Source: QHWK01 sp035315685 | Lineage (GTDB): Bacteria; Acidobacteriota; Vicinamibacteria; Vicinamibacterales; CAVVIG01 | Assembly: GCA_035315685.1 (NCBI GenBank) | Contig: DATFXR010000156.1 | Span: 1 to 14,724, forward strand | Direction of reading: 5' to 3' | DNA length: 14,724 nt | In this document: positions 6,919 through 13,174 of the stretch, piece by piece | How positions within the stretch are numbered: the stretch's first letter is position 1 | Layout of the letters: every line of letters begins with the position of its first letter | Translations under genes and position numbers: made by a program | Notes under the pieces: generated by a model | Told to the model about the DNA's origin: nothing | The model's database searches: none | What the model saw: the letters and a program-made list of their open reading frames with translations, nothing else

Positions 6919-6936
6919 TTCGTCAAGGCGAATATA
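6919..6936. promoter_or_regulatory. Candidate ArsR operator, copy 2 (arsR side)
   Basis: ttcgtc (6919-6924), aag, gcgaatata (6928-6936). Inside it is a perfect 5-bp inverted repeat, attcg-N6-cgaat (6918-6933). It overlaps the end of a TGcTACATT extended -10-like sequence (6912-6920) and runs to the A of the arsR ATG. A bound repressor would block arsR initiation. AAGG (6925-6928) could also serve as the arsR Shine-Dalgarno site, 7 nt from the ATG. Confidence 0.5.
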
Positions 6937-7343
6937 TGGGACGGCTGCAGGAAATGGAGGCGCTCTTCAAAGCGCTCGCCGATGCCACGCGCTTGCGCAT
7001 CTTGGGACTGCTGCTGACCGGCGAAGTCTGCGTCTGCGACATCCACGAGAGCCTCGGGATCCCGCAGCCGAAGGCGTCGCGACATCTCGCGTACCTCCGC
7101 CGTTCGGGTTTGGTCGAGACGCGGCGCGAGGGCCTGTGGATCCATTACCGCCTGGGTGACCTGGCGGATCCGGTGATGGCCGCGATTGTCGATGCGGTGC
7201 GGCACGCGCTGACGCATGTCGGCTCCGTTCAGCGCGACGGTCAGCGTTTGCAAAAGCGCACCGGCTGTTGCGTGCCGGCACCCGACGAAGTGTCCGGCGT
7301 CGGGTGCTGCTCGACTCAGTCGATGAATAGCGGACGGCGATGA
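6936..7343 (+). CDS. arsR: ArsR-family arsenic-responsive repressor
   Basis: This 135-residue winged-helix repressor should bind the arsM/arsR gap and release it when As(III) is present. The N-terminal FKALADATRLRILGLLLTGE is the classical ArsR start. The sensor motif VCVCDIH places C32 and C34 as in E. coli ArsR, with His37 where the third Cys of ELCVCDLC would be. The recognition helix is QPKASRHLAYLRRSG, and the wing is LVETRREGLWIHYRL. The C-terminal tail is unusual: it has two vicinal Cys pairs (C111-C112, C124-C125) that could form a second thiol site, and its DNA contains a perfect 10-bp inverted repeat. I chose ATG 6936 because translation further upstream runs antisense through arsM and lacks family sequence; ATG 6954 is the alternative. 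It is followed by arsN2 with an ATGA overlap. Confidence 0.95.
   Translation: MGRLQEMEALFKALADATRLRILGLLLTGEVCVCDIHESLGIPQPKASRHLAYLRRSGLVETRREGLWIHYRLGDLADPVMAAIVDAVRHALTHVGSVQRDGQRLQKRTGCCVPAPDEVSGVGCCSTQSMNSGRR
7278..7307 (+). repeat. Perfect 10-bp stem-loop in the 3' end of arsR
   Basis: gcacccgacg (7278-7287) and cgtcgggtgc (7298-7307) are exact reverse complements around a 10-nt loop, aagtgtccgg. A G-U and a C-G pair can extend the stem by two. It encodes the linker between the two Cys pairs of ArsR and ends 33 nt before the arsN2 start. No T-run follows, so it is not a canonical intrinsic terminator. It may tune expression of the distal genes or mRNA decay. Confidence 0.6.
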
Positions 7344-7780
7344 TGCCGGCAGCCATCGGACTGGCACGGCCCGCAGACGCTGAAGACGTGCTTCGACTCG
7401 TTGCAACACATTGCCTTCCGCTCGATGGCCTGCGGGAGCACCTTGCGACGGCGATTGTCGCCCGAGACGACGGCAACGAGATCGTGGGCACCGCCGCGCT
7501 GGAAATGTACCAGGATGGCGCGCTGTTGCGCTCAGTCGCTGTAGCTTCCCCGCGGCAAGGACGTGGCGTTGGCCGCGCACTCACGGACGCTGCCATCCAG
7601 TTGGCAGTCGAGCGTGGTGCGCGGGCGATATTCCTGCTGACGACGACGGCCGAGCGTTACTTTTCGCAGTTTGGATTCGAGCGCATCACCCGCAACGAGG
7701 TGCCACAATCGGTGCAGGTTTCAATCGAATTTGTGTCAGCATGCCCGGCCAGCGCCGTCGTGATGCGGCGCCTCCTCTAG
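7340..7780 (+). CDS. arsN2: Arsenic-resistance GNAT acetyltransferase ArsN2
   Basis: This 146-residue GNAT-fold protein has an N-terminal IGLARPADAEDVLRLV strand-helix, the acetyl-CoA P-loop region SPRQGRGVGRAL, the FLLTTTAERYFSQFGFERI motif and the C-terminal FVSACPASAVVMRRLL block. The last two are the hallmarks I know from the ArsN2 family, which is found in ars operons; its substrate is not firmly established. The related ArsN1 acetylates arsinothricin. The first ATG (7340) overlaps the arsR TGA (7341-7343) and a second ATG follows at once (7343); either could be used, and both imply translational coupling. arsC begins 11 bp after its stop. Confidence 0.92.
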   Translation: MMPAAIGLARPADAEDVLRLVATHCLPLDGLREHLATAIVARDDGNEIVGTAALEMYQDGALLRSVAVASPRQGRGVGRALTDAAIQLAVERGARAIFLLTTTAERYFSQFGFERITRNEVPQSVQVSIEFVSACPASAVVMRRLL

Positions 7781-7791
7781 CTGGCGCGACG

Positions 7792-8208
7792 ATGGTGGAC
7801 CACGTGATTTTCGCGTGTGTGCACAATGCCGGGCGTTCTCAGATGGCGGCCGCGTTCTTCAATGCGCTGGCGGATCCGAGTCGCGCGCAGGCGATATCGG
7901 CCGGTACAAATCCCGGCGGCCACGTGCACGCGGTCGTCGTCGACGTGATGCGGGAAGTCGGGATCGACCTCAGCACCAAGAAGCCGCAGCGCCTGACGCA
8001 CGACCTCGCGAGCGGGGCATCCCTCCTGGTGACAATGGGCTGCGGTGAGTCGTGCCCCTACATTCCCGGGCTGCACCGGAACGATTGGCCGCTCACCGAT
8101 CCGAAAGGCCAGCCGCTCGATGCGGTGCGCAGGGTTCGCGACGAGATTCGCGATCGGGTGGCGCAGCTCGTGGATGACCACGGATGGCGGCGGTCCGACT
8201 CGGGCTGA
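7792..8208 (+). CDS. arsC: Arsenate reductase ArsC (low-molecular-weight phosphatase type)
   Basis: This 138-residue cytosolic reductase converts As(V) to As(III), feeding ArsM and generating the ArsR ligand. The P-loop is CVHNAGRS (C9 nucleophile, R15), the actinobacterial/soil-type variant of CxxxxxRS. The TMGCGESCPYIPG motif carries the redox pair C84 and C88, and the general acid Asp103 sits in LTDPKGQ. The three cysteines fit the family's disulfide cascade; the electron donor (thioredoxin or mycothiol-type) cannot be decided here. I chose ATG 7792, which puts C9 at the usual position; ATG 7741 would add 17 residues unlike the family and overlap arsN2. It is last in arsR-arsN2-arsC, with no pump gene after it: metG follows on the opposite strand, 67 bp from stop to stop. 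Confidence 0.93.
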   Translation: MVDHVIFACVHNAGRSQMAAAFFNALADPSRAQAISAGTNPGGHVHAVVVDVMREVGIDLSTKKPQRLTHDLASGASLLVTMGCGESCPYIPGLHRNDWPLTDPKGQPLDAVRRVRDEIRDRVAQLVDDHGWRRSDSG

Positions 8209-8275
8209 GCGGCTCACCGTCGTGTTGAGCTGGCGGGCCGGTCTGCAACGACCGTGTCTGGGTGAATGCTCCGAT

Positions 8276-10264
8276 CTATCGAACCCGTGTACCCGGCGCG
8301 GGCGGCTGCGCGAAGGTCACGACTTCCGGCTTGCCGCCCTCGGGACTCGCGGCGAGTACCATCCCGTTCGACTCGATTCCCATCAGTTTTGCCGGCTTCA
8401 GGTTGAAGACGACCACCACGGTCCTGCCGACCAGCGTCTCGGGCTCGTAGGCCTCGGCGATGCCGGCGACCAGCGTGCGCTGCTCTGTGCCGACGTCCAC
8501 CGACAGTTTCAGCAGCTTCTTCGATTTTTCGACCTTCTCCGCTGCGAGCACCTTCGCCACGCGGAGCTCGACCTTCATGAAATCTTCGATCGTGATTCGC
8601 GCGTCGGTTGACGCCGACGCCGGCATCGGCGCGGCAGGCGGCGTTGGCGCTGCGGCCGCCGGCACGGGCGAGGACACCGGCGCGCTGACAGGCGGCAGCG
8701 CGCCCGGTGACGGACCATCGGGCGGAACGGGATTATCGGTCACGGAGATCTCCTTGCGCGGCCACAGTGGCCCCTCCTGGAGGAGCACGCGCTCGCCGTC
8801 GTTGCGCCAGCGGCCGTCACGATCGAAGTTGAGTCCGGCGGCGGGCGCGCCGATGCGACGAAGGATTTCGCGGCTCGACGACGGTGTGATCGGTTCGAGC
8901 AGCACCGCGGCGAGGCGGATCGCTTCCGCCGCGTCGAACAGGACCTGTGTCAGCCGCTCGGCCGACGCCGGATCCTTCGCAAGAGTCCACGGCGCGGTCG
9001 ACGCGATGAACTCGTTGCCGGCGTCGATCAGCCGATACGCCGCCGCCGCGCCGTCATGGAGCGCGAAGCTGTCCATCGACTTCTGGTACTCGGCGACGAC
9101 CGACTCCGCCAACCGCACGAGCTGATCGGAGGCGGCGGCGGCCGGCGCGAGCCGCCCGCCGCGGTAGCGATGCGCCATCGCCGTCACGCGGCTCACGAGA
9201 TTGCCGAGGTTGTTCGCGAGATCGACGTTGTAGCGCTCGTCGTACCGCTCCCACGAGAAATCGCCGTCTCCGCCGAACGCGATCTCCTTCACGAGATACA
9301 GCCGCAGCGGATCACGGCCGTGCCGATCCGCGGCCGCCAGCGGGTCGATGATCGTGCCGAGCGTCTTGCTCATCCGCTGGCCGTTGATCGTCAGGAAACC
9401 GTGGCCGAAGATCGTCCGCGGCAGCGGCAGCTTCGCCGACAGCAGCATCGCCGGCCAGATCACCGCATGGAAGCGCGTGATGTCCTTGCCGATGACGTGC
9501 AGATCGGCCGGCCACCACTTCGCGAACATCGCCGCGTTCTCGTCCTGGCCAAGACCGACCGCCGACGCGTAGTTGATCAGCGCATCGAACCACACGTAGA
9601 CGACGCTCGACGGATCCCAGGGAAGCGGAATGCCCCACGACTGTCCGGCCCGGCTCACCGAGACGTCGATCAGCCCGCCTTCGATCAGCCGAAGGATCTC
9701 GTTGCGCCTGATCTCCGGCTGCAGGAACCCGGGATGCGCCTTGAAGTGATCGAGCAGCGGCTGCTGGTACTTCGACAGGCGGAAGAAGTAGTTCTTCTCG
9801 CGAATCCACTCGGGCTTCAACGTCGGGTGCAGCGGGCAGTTGCCGTTGACGAGATCTTTTTCCTGCTTGAACTCTTCGCAGCTGACGCAGTACCACCCTT
9901 CGTAGACGCCCTCGTAGATGTCGCCGGCGTCGTAGATCCGTTGAGCAATTGCGGTCGTGCCCCGCCGATGCCGCGGCTCCGTCGTCCGGATGAAGTCGTC
10001 GAACGACACGTCGAGGCACGCCCACGCCTTGCGGAAGACCTGCTCCATCTGGTCGCAGTAGGCCAGCGGATCCAGCCCCTCTTCCTGAGCCTTCTTGAAG
10101 ACGTTCTGCGAGTGCTCGTCGTTGCCCATCAGGAACCGCGTGTCGAACCCGCGCAGACGCTTGTAGCGCGCGATGACGTCGGCGCAGACTTTTTCGTAGG
10201 CCGTCCCGAGGTGCGGCTGGCTGTTGACGTAGTCGATCGCCGTCGTGAGGAAGCAGGTGCTCAT
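8276..10264 (-). CDS. metG: Methionyl-tRNA synthetase MetG with C-terminal tRNA-binding domain
   Basis: This 662-residue class I synthetase charges tRNA-Met and initiator tRNA. The HIGH-type motif is PHLGTAY (17-23). The connective domain has a zinc-knuckle set C126, C129, C143, H146, a single-knuckle pattern. The KMSKS-type motif is RMSKT (297-301, GQRMSKTLGT), a tolerated variant. The anticodon-binding helical domain runs through about residue 510 and includes FIASTAPWTLAKDP. A Pro/Ala-rich linker (about 516-556) leads to a Trbp111-like OB fold (about 557-662, ITIEDFMKVELRVAKV), which promotes dimerisation and tRNA capture. The ATG (10264-10262) overlaps the larC TGA in an ATGA junction, so translation is probably coupled. 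No Shine-Dalgarno site is separable from larC coding sequence. Confidence 0.97.
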   Translation of the reverse strand: MSTCFLTTAIDYVNSQPHLGTAYEKVCADVIARYKRLRGFDTRFLMGNDEHSQNVFKKAQEEGLDPLAYCDQMEQVFRKAWACLDVSFDDFIRTTEPRHRRGTTAIAQRIYDAGDIYEGVYEGWYCVSCEEFKQEKDLVNGNCPLHPTLKPEWIREKNYFFRLSKYQQPLLDHFKAHPGFLQPEIRRNEILRLIEGGLIDVSVSRAGQSWGIPLPWDPSSVVYVWFDALINYASAVGLGQDENAAMFAKWWPADLHVIGKDITRFHAVIWPAMLLSAKLPLPRTIFGHGFLTINGQRMSKTLGTIIDPLAAADRHGRDPLRLYLVKEIAFGGDGDFSWERYDERYNVDLANNLGNLVSRVTAMAHRYRGGRLAPAAAASDQLVRLAESVVAEYQKSMDSFALHDGAAAAYRLIDAGNEFIASTAPWTLAKDPASAERLTQVLFDAAEAIRLAAVLLEPITPSSSREILRRIGAPAAGLNFDRDGRWRNDGERVLLQEGPLWPRKEISVTDNPVPPDGPSPGALPPVSAPVSSPVPAAAAPTPPAAPMPASASTDARITIEDFMKVELRVAKVLAAEKVEKSKKLLKLSVDVGTEQRTLVAGIAEAYEPETLVGRTVVVVFNLKPAKLMGIESNGMVLAASPEGGKPEVVTFAQPPAPGTRVR

Positions 10265-11508
10265 GGGCGTGCTCCGTACGCGGCGATGGCGATCGCCTGC
10301 ACGTCCTTCACCGATACCTGATTCGCGCGCGCCAGCGCGACGCAGTCGTCGAACTCGGGCGTCGCGTTCACGACACGGCCGTTGTGGCGCGCAACCTTGA
10401 AGCGGACCGGGCCGATCGGCGTCTCGATCGTGACGAGCTCACGCTGCAGGCACTCGCGATCCACGTCGTAGTGCCGCAGCCCAATAGTGGTGGTTTCGCT
10501 GAAGATGACCTCCGTCATGTGCAGGCGCCGATCGGGCGCCGCGACTACCGTCAGCAGCGTACCCGGGCGGTTCTTTTTCATCTGCACCGGGGTATAGAAC
10601 ACTTCGAGGGCGCCGGCCGCGAACAGCCGGTCCATCACGACTCCGAAGAGTTGCGGGTTCATGTCGTCGATCTCGCACTCGATCACGGTGACGCGATCGC
10701 CGGGCAGCGGAGCGTCGACCTCGCGGCCGATCAGCACGCGGACGACGTTCGGAGTCTCGGCGTCGTCGCGATCGCCGGCGCCGTAGCCGACGCGCTCGAT
10801 CGACATCGGCGGCATCGGACCGAACGCCGACGCGAAGGTGGTCGCAATCAGCGCGCCGGTCGGCGTGACCAGCTCCTTCTGCACCCGCCCGCCGTAGATC
10901 GGGGCGTCGCCGAGCAGCCTGACCGTCGCAGGCGCCGGTACCGGAAACAGTCCATGCGCCGACTGGACCATGCCACCGCCGACGTTCAGCGGCGAGCAGA
11001 CGACGCGATCGGCGTTCGCCCAGTCCATGGCGTGGACAATGCCGACGATATCGATGATCGAGTCGATGGCGCCCACCTCGTGGAGATGGACACGATCGAT
11101 CGGCGTGTGGTGGATGGCGGCTTCCGCTTCACCGAGACGCCGGAACATCGCCCTGGCGCGTTCGCGTCCCGGTGGGGTCAGGCTCGAATGATCGATGAGG
11201 TGGAAGATCTCCTCCAGGTTCCGATGCGCGCCGTCGCCGTGCGCCTCGTGGTGGTGGCTGTGATCGTGCGCGCCATGATGGTCGTGACGATGTTCGTGCG
11301 CGCCGTGTTCCATCGCCTGGACGCTGAACTTGGTCGCGGACACGCCGGCCCGCAGCACACGGTGCGCCTGCACGTGCGCCGCGTCCAGGGCCAGGCTGCC
11401 CAGGGCACGCTGCAGATCCTCGAACGGCAGCCCGGCGTCGAGCAGCGCTCCAAGCGCCATGTCGCCCGAGATTCCTGAGAAACAATCGAGGTAAAGAATT
11501 CTCCCCAT
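10261..11508 (-). CDS. larC: Nickel-pincer cofactor biosynthesis protein LarC (nickel insertion)
   Basis: This 415-residue protein has the DUF111 signature start (RILYLDCFSGISGDMALGAL) and the VHLHEVGAIDSIIDIVG and NVGGGMVQSAHGLFPVPAPA blocks of LarC. LarC uses CTP to insert nickel into pyridinium-3,5-bisthiocarboxylic acid mononucleotide, giving the cofactor of lactate racemase (LarA) and relatives. A His-rich loop (about 67-95, with many H in HEHRHDHHGAHDHSHHH) is a typical LarC metal-storage or entry segment. The gene is one continuous frame, unlike the larC1/larC2 frameshift arrangement of Lactiplantibacillus. No larA, larB or larE is within the window, so the cofactor's user is not visible. 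Its stop overlaps the metG start. The upstream gap contains a long AT-rich inverted repeat; no Shine-Dalgarno site is seen. Confidence 0.95.
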   Translation of the reverse strand: MGRILYLDCFSGISGDMALGALLDAGLPFEDLQRALGSLALDAAHVQAHRVLRAGVSATKFSVQAMEHGAHEHRHDHHGAHDHSHHHEAHGDGAHRNLEEIFHLIDHSSLTPPGRERARAMFRRLGEAEAAIHHTPIDRVHLHEVGAIDSIIDIVGIVHAMDWANADRVVCSPLNVGGGMVQSAHGLFPVPAPATVRLLGDAPIYGGRVQKELVTPTGALIATTFASAFGPMPPMSIERVGYGAGDRDDAETPNVVRVLIGREVDAPLPGDRVTVIECEIDDMNPQLFGVVMDRLFAAGALEVFYTPVQMKKNRPGTLLTVVAAPDRRLHMTEVIFSETTTIGLRHYDVDRECLQRELVTIETPIGPVRFKVARHNGRVVNATPEFDDCVALARANQVSVKDVQAIAIAAYGARP

Positions 11509-11522
11509 CGTCGCGCCACGAG

Positions 11523-11653
11523 CAATTGAGAATTAAGAAATGAGAATTAAGAATTCGTGCACACGTCCGAAAGTTCGGGATGCCAGTAATTTTCCCCGGA
11601 TTCTCACGAACATTGGTACGAATTCCAATTTCTCAATTCCGAATTCCTAATTG
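11523..11653. repeat. AT-rich 35-nt imperfect inverted repeat between radC and larC
   Basis: Two 35-nt arms, 11523-11557 and 11619-11653, flank 61 nt. Comparing the left arm with the reverse complement of the right, 27 of 35 positions match without gaps. Each arm is built from gaatt/gagaatt words and is far more AT-rich than its surroundings. It starts 13 nt 3' of the radC stop and ends 14 nt before the larC start. It may be a decayed small inverted-repeat element or a terminator-like spacer. No coding capacity is seen. Confidence 0.75.
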
Positions 11654-11666
11654 CACTTTTCCAATC

Positions 11667-12335
11667 TCACTCTTCTGCCGATTCCTTGAAACTCCAGTAC
11701 TGCCCCTCGCCGAGGATCAGATGATCGACCAGGTCGATCCCGAGCAACACCCCCGCCGCCGCGAGCCGACGCGTCAGTTCCACATCCTCGGGACTCGGCG
11801 TGGGATCGCCCGACGGGTGGTTGTGAAAAACGACGATCGCGGCAGCGCCACCGGTCGTGGCGGCGCGGTACACCTCGCGCGGCTCGACGATGGTGCTGTT
11901 CAGCGTGCCGCTGGACAGCACCGCCGTGCGCAGCACCCGATGCTTCGTGTCCAGCAGCACGATCCCGAACTGCTCGATCTCTCGCCCGGCATACCGCGGC
12001 ATCAAGTAGACCGCCGCGTCGTGCGCGTTGCGAATCTGCAGCCGCGCGCTGCCGGGCCGCGCCAGCGTCCGGCGGCCCAGTTCCACGGCAGCGACGATCT
12101 GGGCCGCGCGCGCCGCGCCGATACCAGCGGTTCGCCGGCAGTCATCCGGCGTGCAGCGCGTCAACCCGTGCAGGCCGCCGTGCGCCACGAGGAGCGCGTT
12201 GGCCACTGCCAGCGCGTCGCCGCCTCGCGATCCGTGGCCGATGATCAGCGCCAGGAGCTCGTTGTCGCCGAGCGCCGCGACGCCGTGACGGCGCAGCTTC
12301 TCTCGCGGCCGATCCTCCGGCAGCAAGTTCTTCAT
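11667..12335 (-). CDS. radC: RadC-family JAMM/MPN+ domain protein
   Basis: This 222-residue protein has an N-terminal UPF0758 helical/HhH region (PREKLRRHGVAALGDNELLALIIGHG, then GIGAARAAQIVAAVELGRR) and a C-terminal JAMM metalloprotease-like domain. Its zinc motif is complete: Glu121, H171-N-H173, Ser181 and Asp184 in HNHPSGDPTPSPEDVE. The family was named for a supposed role in recombinational repair, since questioned; its substrate is unknown. Length matches full-size RadC (about 220-230). GAAGG sits 6 nt before the ATG, a plausible Shine-Dalgarno site. It is divergent from the lipoprotein gene (77 bp gap) and upstream of larC on the same strand, separated by a 158-bp gap containing an inverted repeat. 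Confidence 0.95.
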   Translation of the reverse strand: MKNLLPEDRPREKLRRHGVAALGDNELLALIIGHGSRGGDALAVANALLVAHGGLHGLTRCTPDDCRRTAGIGAARAAQIVAAVELGRRTLARPGSARLQIRNAHDAAVYLMPRYAGREIEQFGIVLLDTKHRVLRTAVLSSGTLNSTIVEPREVYRAATTGGAAAIVVFHNHPSGDPTPSPEDVELTRRLAAAGVLLGIDLVDHLILGEGQYWSFKESAEE

Positions 12336-12379
12336 CTTACACCTTCGCTGTAACGGCCAGTCCGACTCCGGGCCGCGTG

Positions 12380-12397
12380 CCCGCGTGCGAACGCGGG
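12380..12397. promoter_or_regulatory. 7-bp palindrome in the radC/lipoprotein divergent gap
   Basis: cccgcgt-gcga-acgcggg is a perfect 7-bp inverted repeat with a 4-nt centre. It lies just upstream of the TATACT hexamer, over the -35 region of the plus-strand promoter, so it could be an operator. If transcribed from further upstream it could form a hairpin with a GNRA-type loop. Confidence 0.4.
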
Positions 12398-12400
12398 CGG

Positions 12401-12406
12401 TATACT
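12401..12406 (+). promoter_or_regulatory. -10 hexamer TATACT, leaderless layout
   Basis: TATACT is one base from the consensus and ends 6 nt before the ATG at 12413. Initiation 7 nt downstream falls exactly on the A of ATG. No Shine-Dalgarno site is present, so a leaderless mRNA is likely. Confidence 0.5.
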
Positions 12407-12412
12407 TGACGC

Positions 12413-12997
12413 ATGCGGCGTCTGCGTCACGCGCTGGTCTCGTTCGCGGTTGCGGCCGCGACGGCCAGCGCAGCGTGCACCGATCCTCCCGACAAGGAGC
12501 TGCAGCAGGCGCAGGGGGCGATCGATGCCGCGCGCGTCGCCGGCGCCGACCAGTACGCGCACGACGAGTTTGCCGCCGCCGAGGACGCGCTCAAGCGCGC
12601 GCGCAACGCGGTCGATCAGCGCGACTACCGTCAGGCGCTGAACGATGCGCTCGATGCGCGCGAACGCGCGCAGACCGCCGCCAAAGACACGGTCAACAAG
12701 AAAGCCACGGCTCGCGTCGACGCCGAGAAGGCGATCGCTGACGCATCCGCCGCGCTCGTCGAATCGCGCGGCAAGCTCAAGGCTGCGGAGTCCGGTCACA
12801 TTGTTCAGAAATCGGTCGCCGCCGCCAACCGATCGGTCGGCGAGCACGAGCGGCGCGTGCAAGAAGCGCGCGCGGCGTTCGATCGCGGCGACTACCTCGC
12901 AGCGATCGAGCAGGCGCGCGGCGCCGCCGCGGATTTACGCGCAACCACGGGCGATCTCGAACCGGCGGCGACGACCGGCACGCGGCGGCATCGATAG
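12413..12997 (+). CDS. DUF4398-like periplasmic protein, probable lipoprotein
   Basis: This 194-residue protein starts with MRRLRH, a hydrophobic h-region (ALVSFAVAAATASA) and an AAC|TD lipobox-like end with Cys22. The -3 residue is Ser rather than the usual Leu, so lipidation is likely but not certain. The rest is Ala-rich and helical: ELQQAQGAIDAARVAGADQY, then FAAAEDALKRARNAVDQRDYRQAL, with a similar EARAAFDRGDYLAAIEQARG further on. This internal duplication of an A-x-FxRGDYxxAx-type helix hairpin resembles DUF4398, found in small envelope lipoproteins. A coiled-coil or TPR-like structural role in the envelope is plausible; no catalytic motif is seen. It is divergent from radC with a leaderless-type promoter and convergent with dapF. 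Confidence 0.85.
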   Translation: MRRLRHALVSFAVAAATASAACTDPPDKELQQAQGAIDAARVAGADQYAHDEFAAAEDALKRARNAVDQRDYRQALNDALDARERAQTAAKDTVNKKATARVDAEKAIADASAALVESRGKLKAAESGHIVQKSVAAANRSVGEHERRVQEARAAFDRGDYLAAIEQARGAAADLRATTGDLEPAATTGTRRHR

Positions 12998-13088
12998 GCC
13001 GATCTCAGAATCTGCGACGTTGCGCGCGCACGACGTGGAGAAATCTGCACCGCGTCGGCGTGCCTCCGCGCGCCTGCAGGAGTCGGAG

Positions 13089-13163
13089 CAGGGGACTGGT
13101 AGCTGGCAACTGGTGGCTGGAAGCTGGGAACTGGAAGTTGCGGACCCAGATTCCAGTCCCCAG
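13089..13163. repeat. ctgg word-repeat island with 9-bp terminal inverted repeat
   Basis: ggggactgg (13091-13099) pairs exactly with ccagtcccc (13153-13161, within one base). Inside, agctggcaactgg (13101-13113) and agctgggaactgg (13122-13134) are direct repeats matching at 12 of 13 positions. The island begins about 12 nt 3' of the dapF stop on the minus strand, in the 177-bp gap between convergent genes. The rest of that gap (12998-13088) shows nothing I can assign. Confidence 0.7.
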
Positions 13164-13174
13164 CCCCCTCTCGG

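Noticed and set aside
6666..6935. Possible 90-residue N-terminal extension of ArsR
   Set aside because: It runs antisense through the arsM 5' end and the shared promoter; the family fold starts at ATG 6936.
8239..8254. Hairpin cggtc-tgcaac-gaccg between arsC and metG stops, as a terminator
   Set aside because: Only a 5-bp stem and no T-run on either strand; a match this short is expected by chance in GC-rich DNA.
9056..10321. 421-codon open frame on the plus strand
   Set aside because: Antisense to metG and the end of larC; rich in Arg, Asp and Val with no recognisable domain.
10597..11508. Search for a programmed frameshift in larC
   Set aside because: The gene is one uninterrupted frame of normal full length, so no frameshift is needed.
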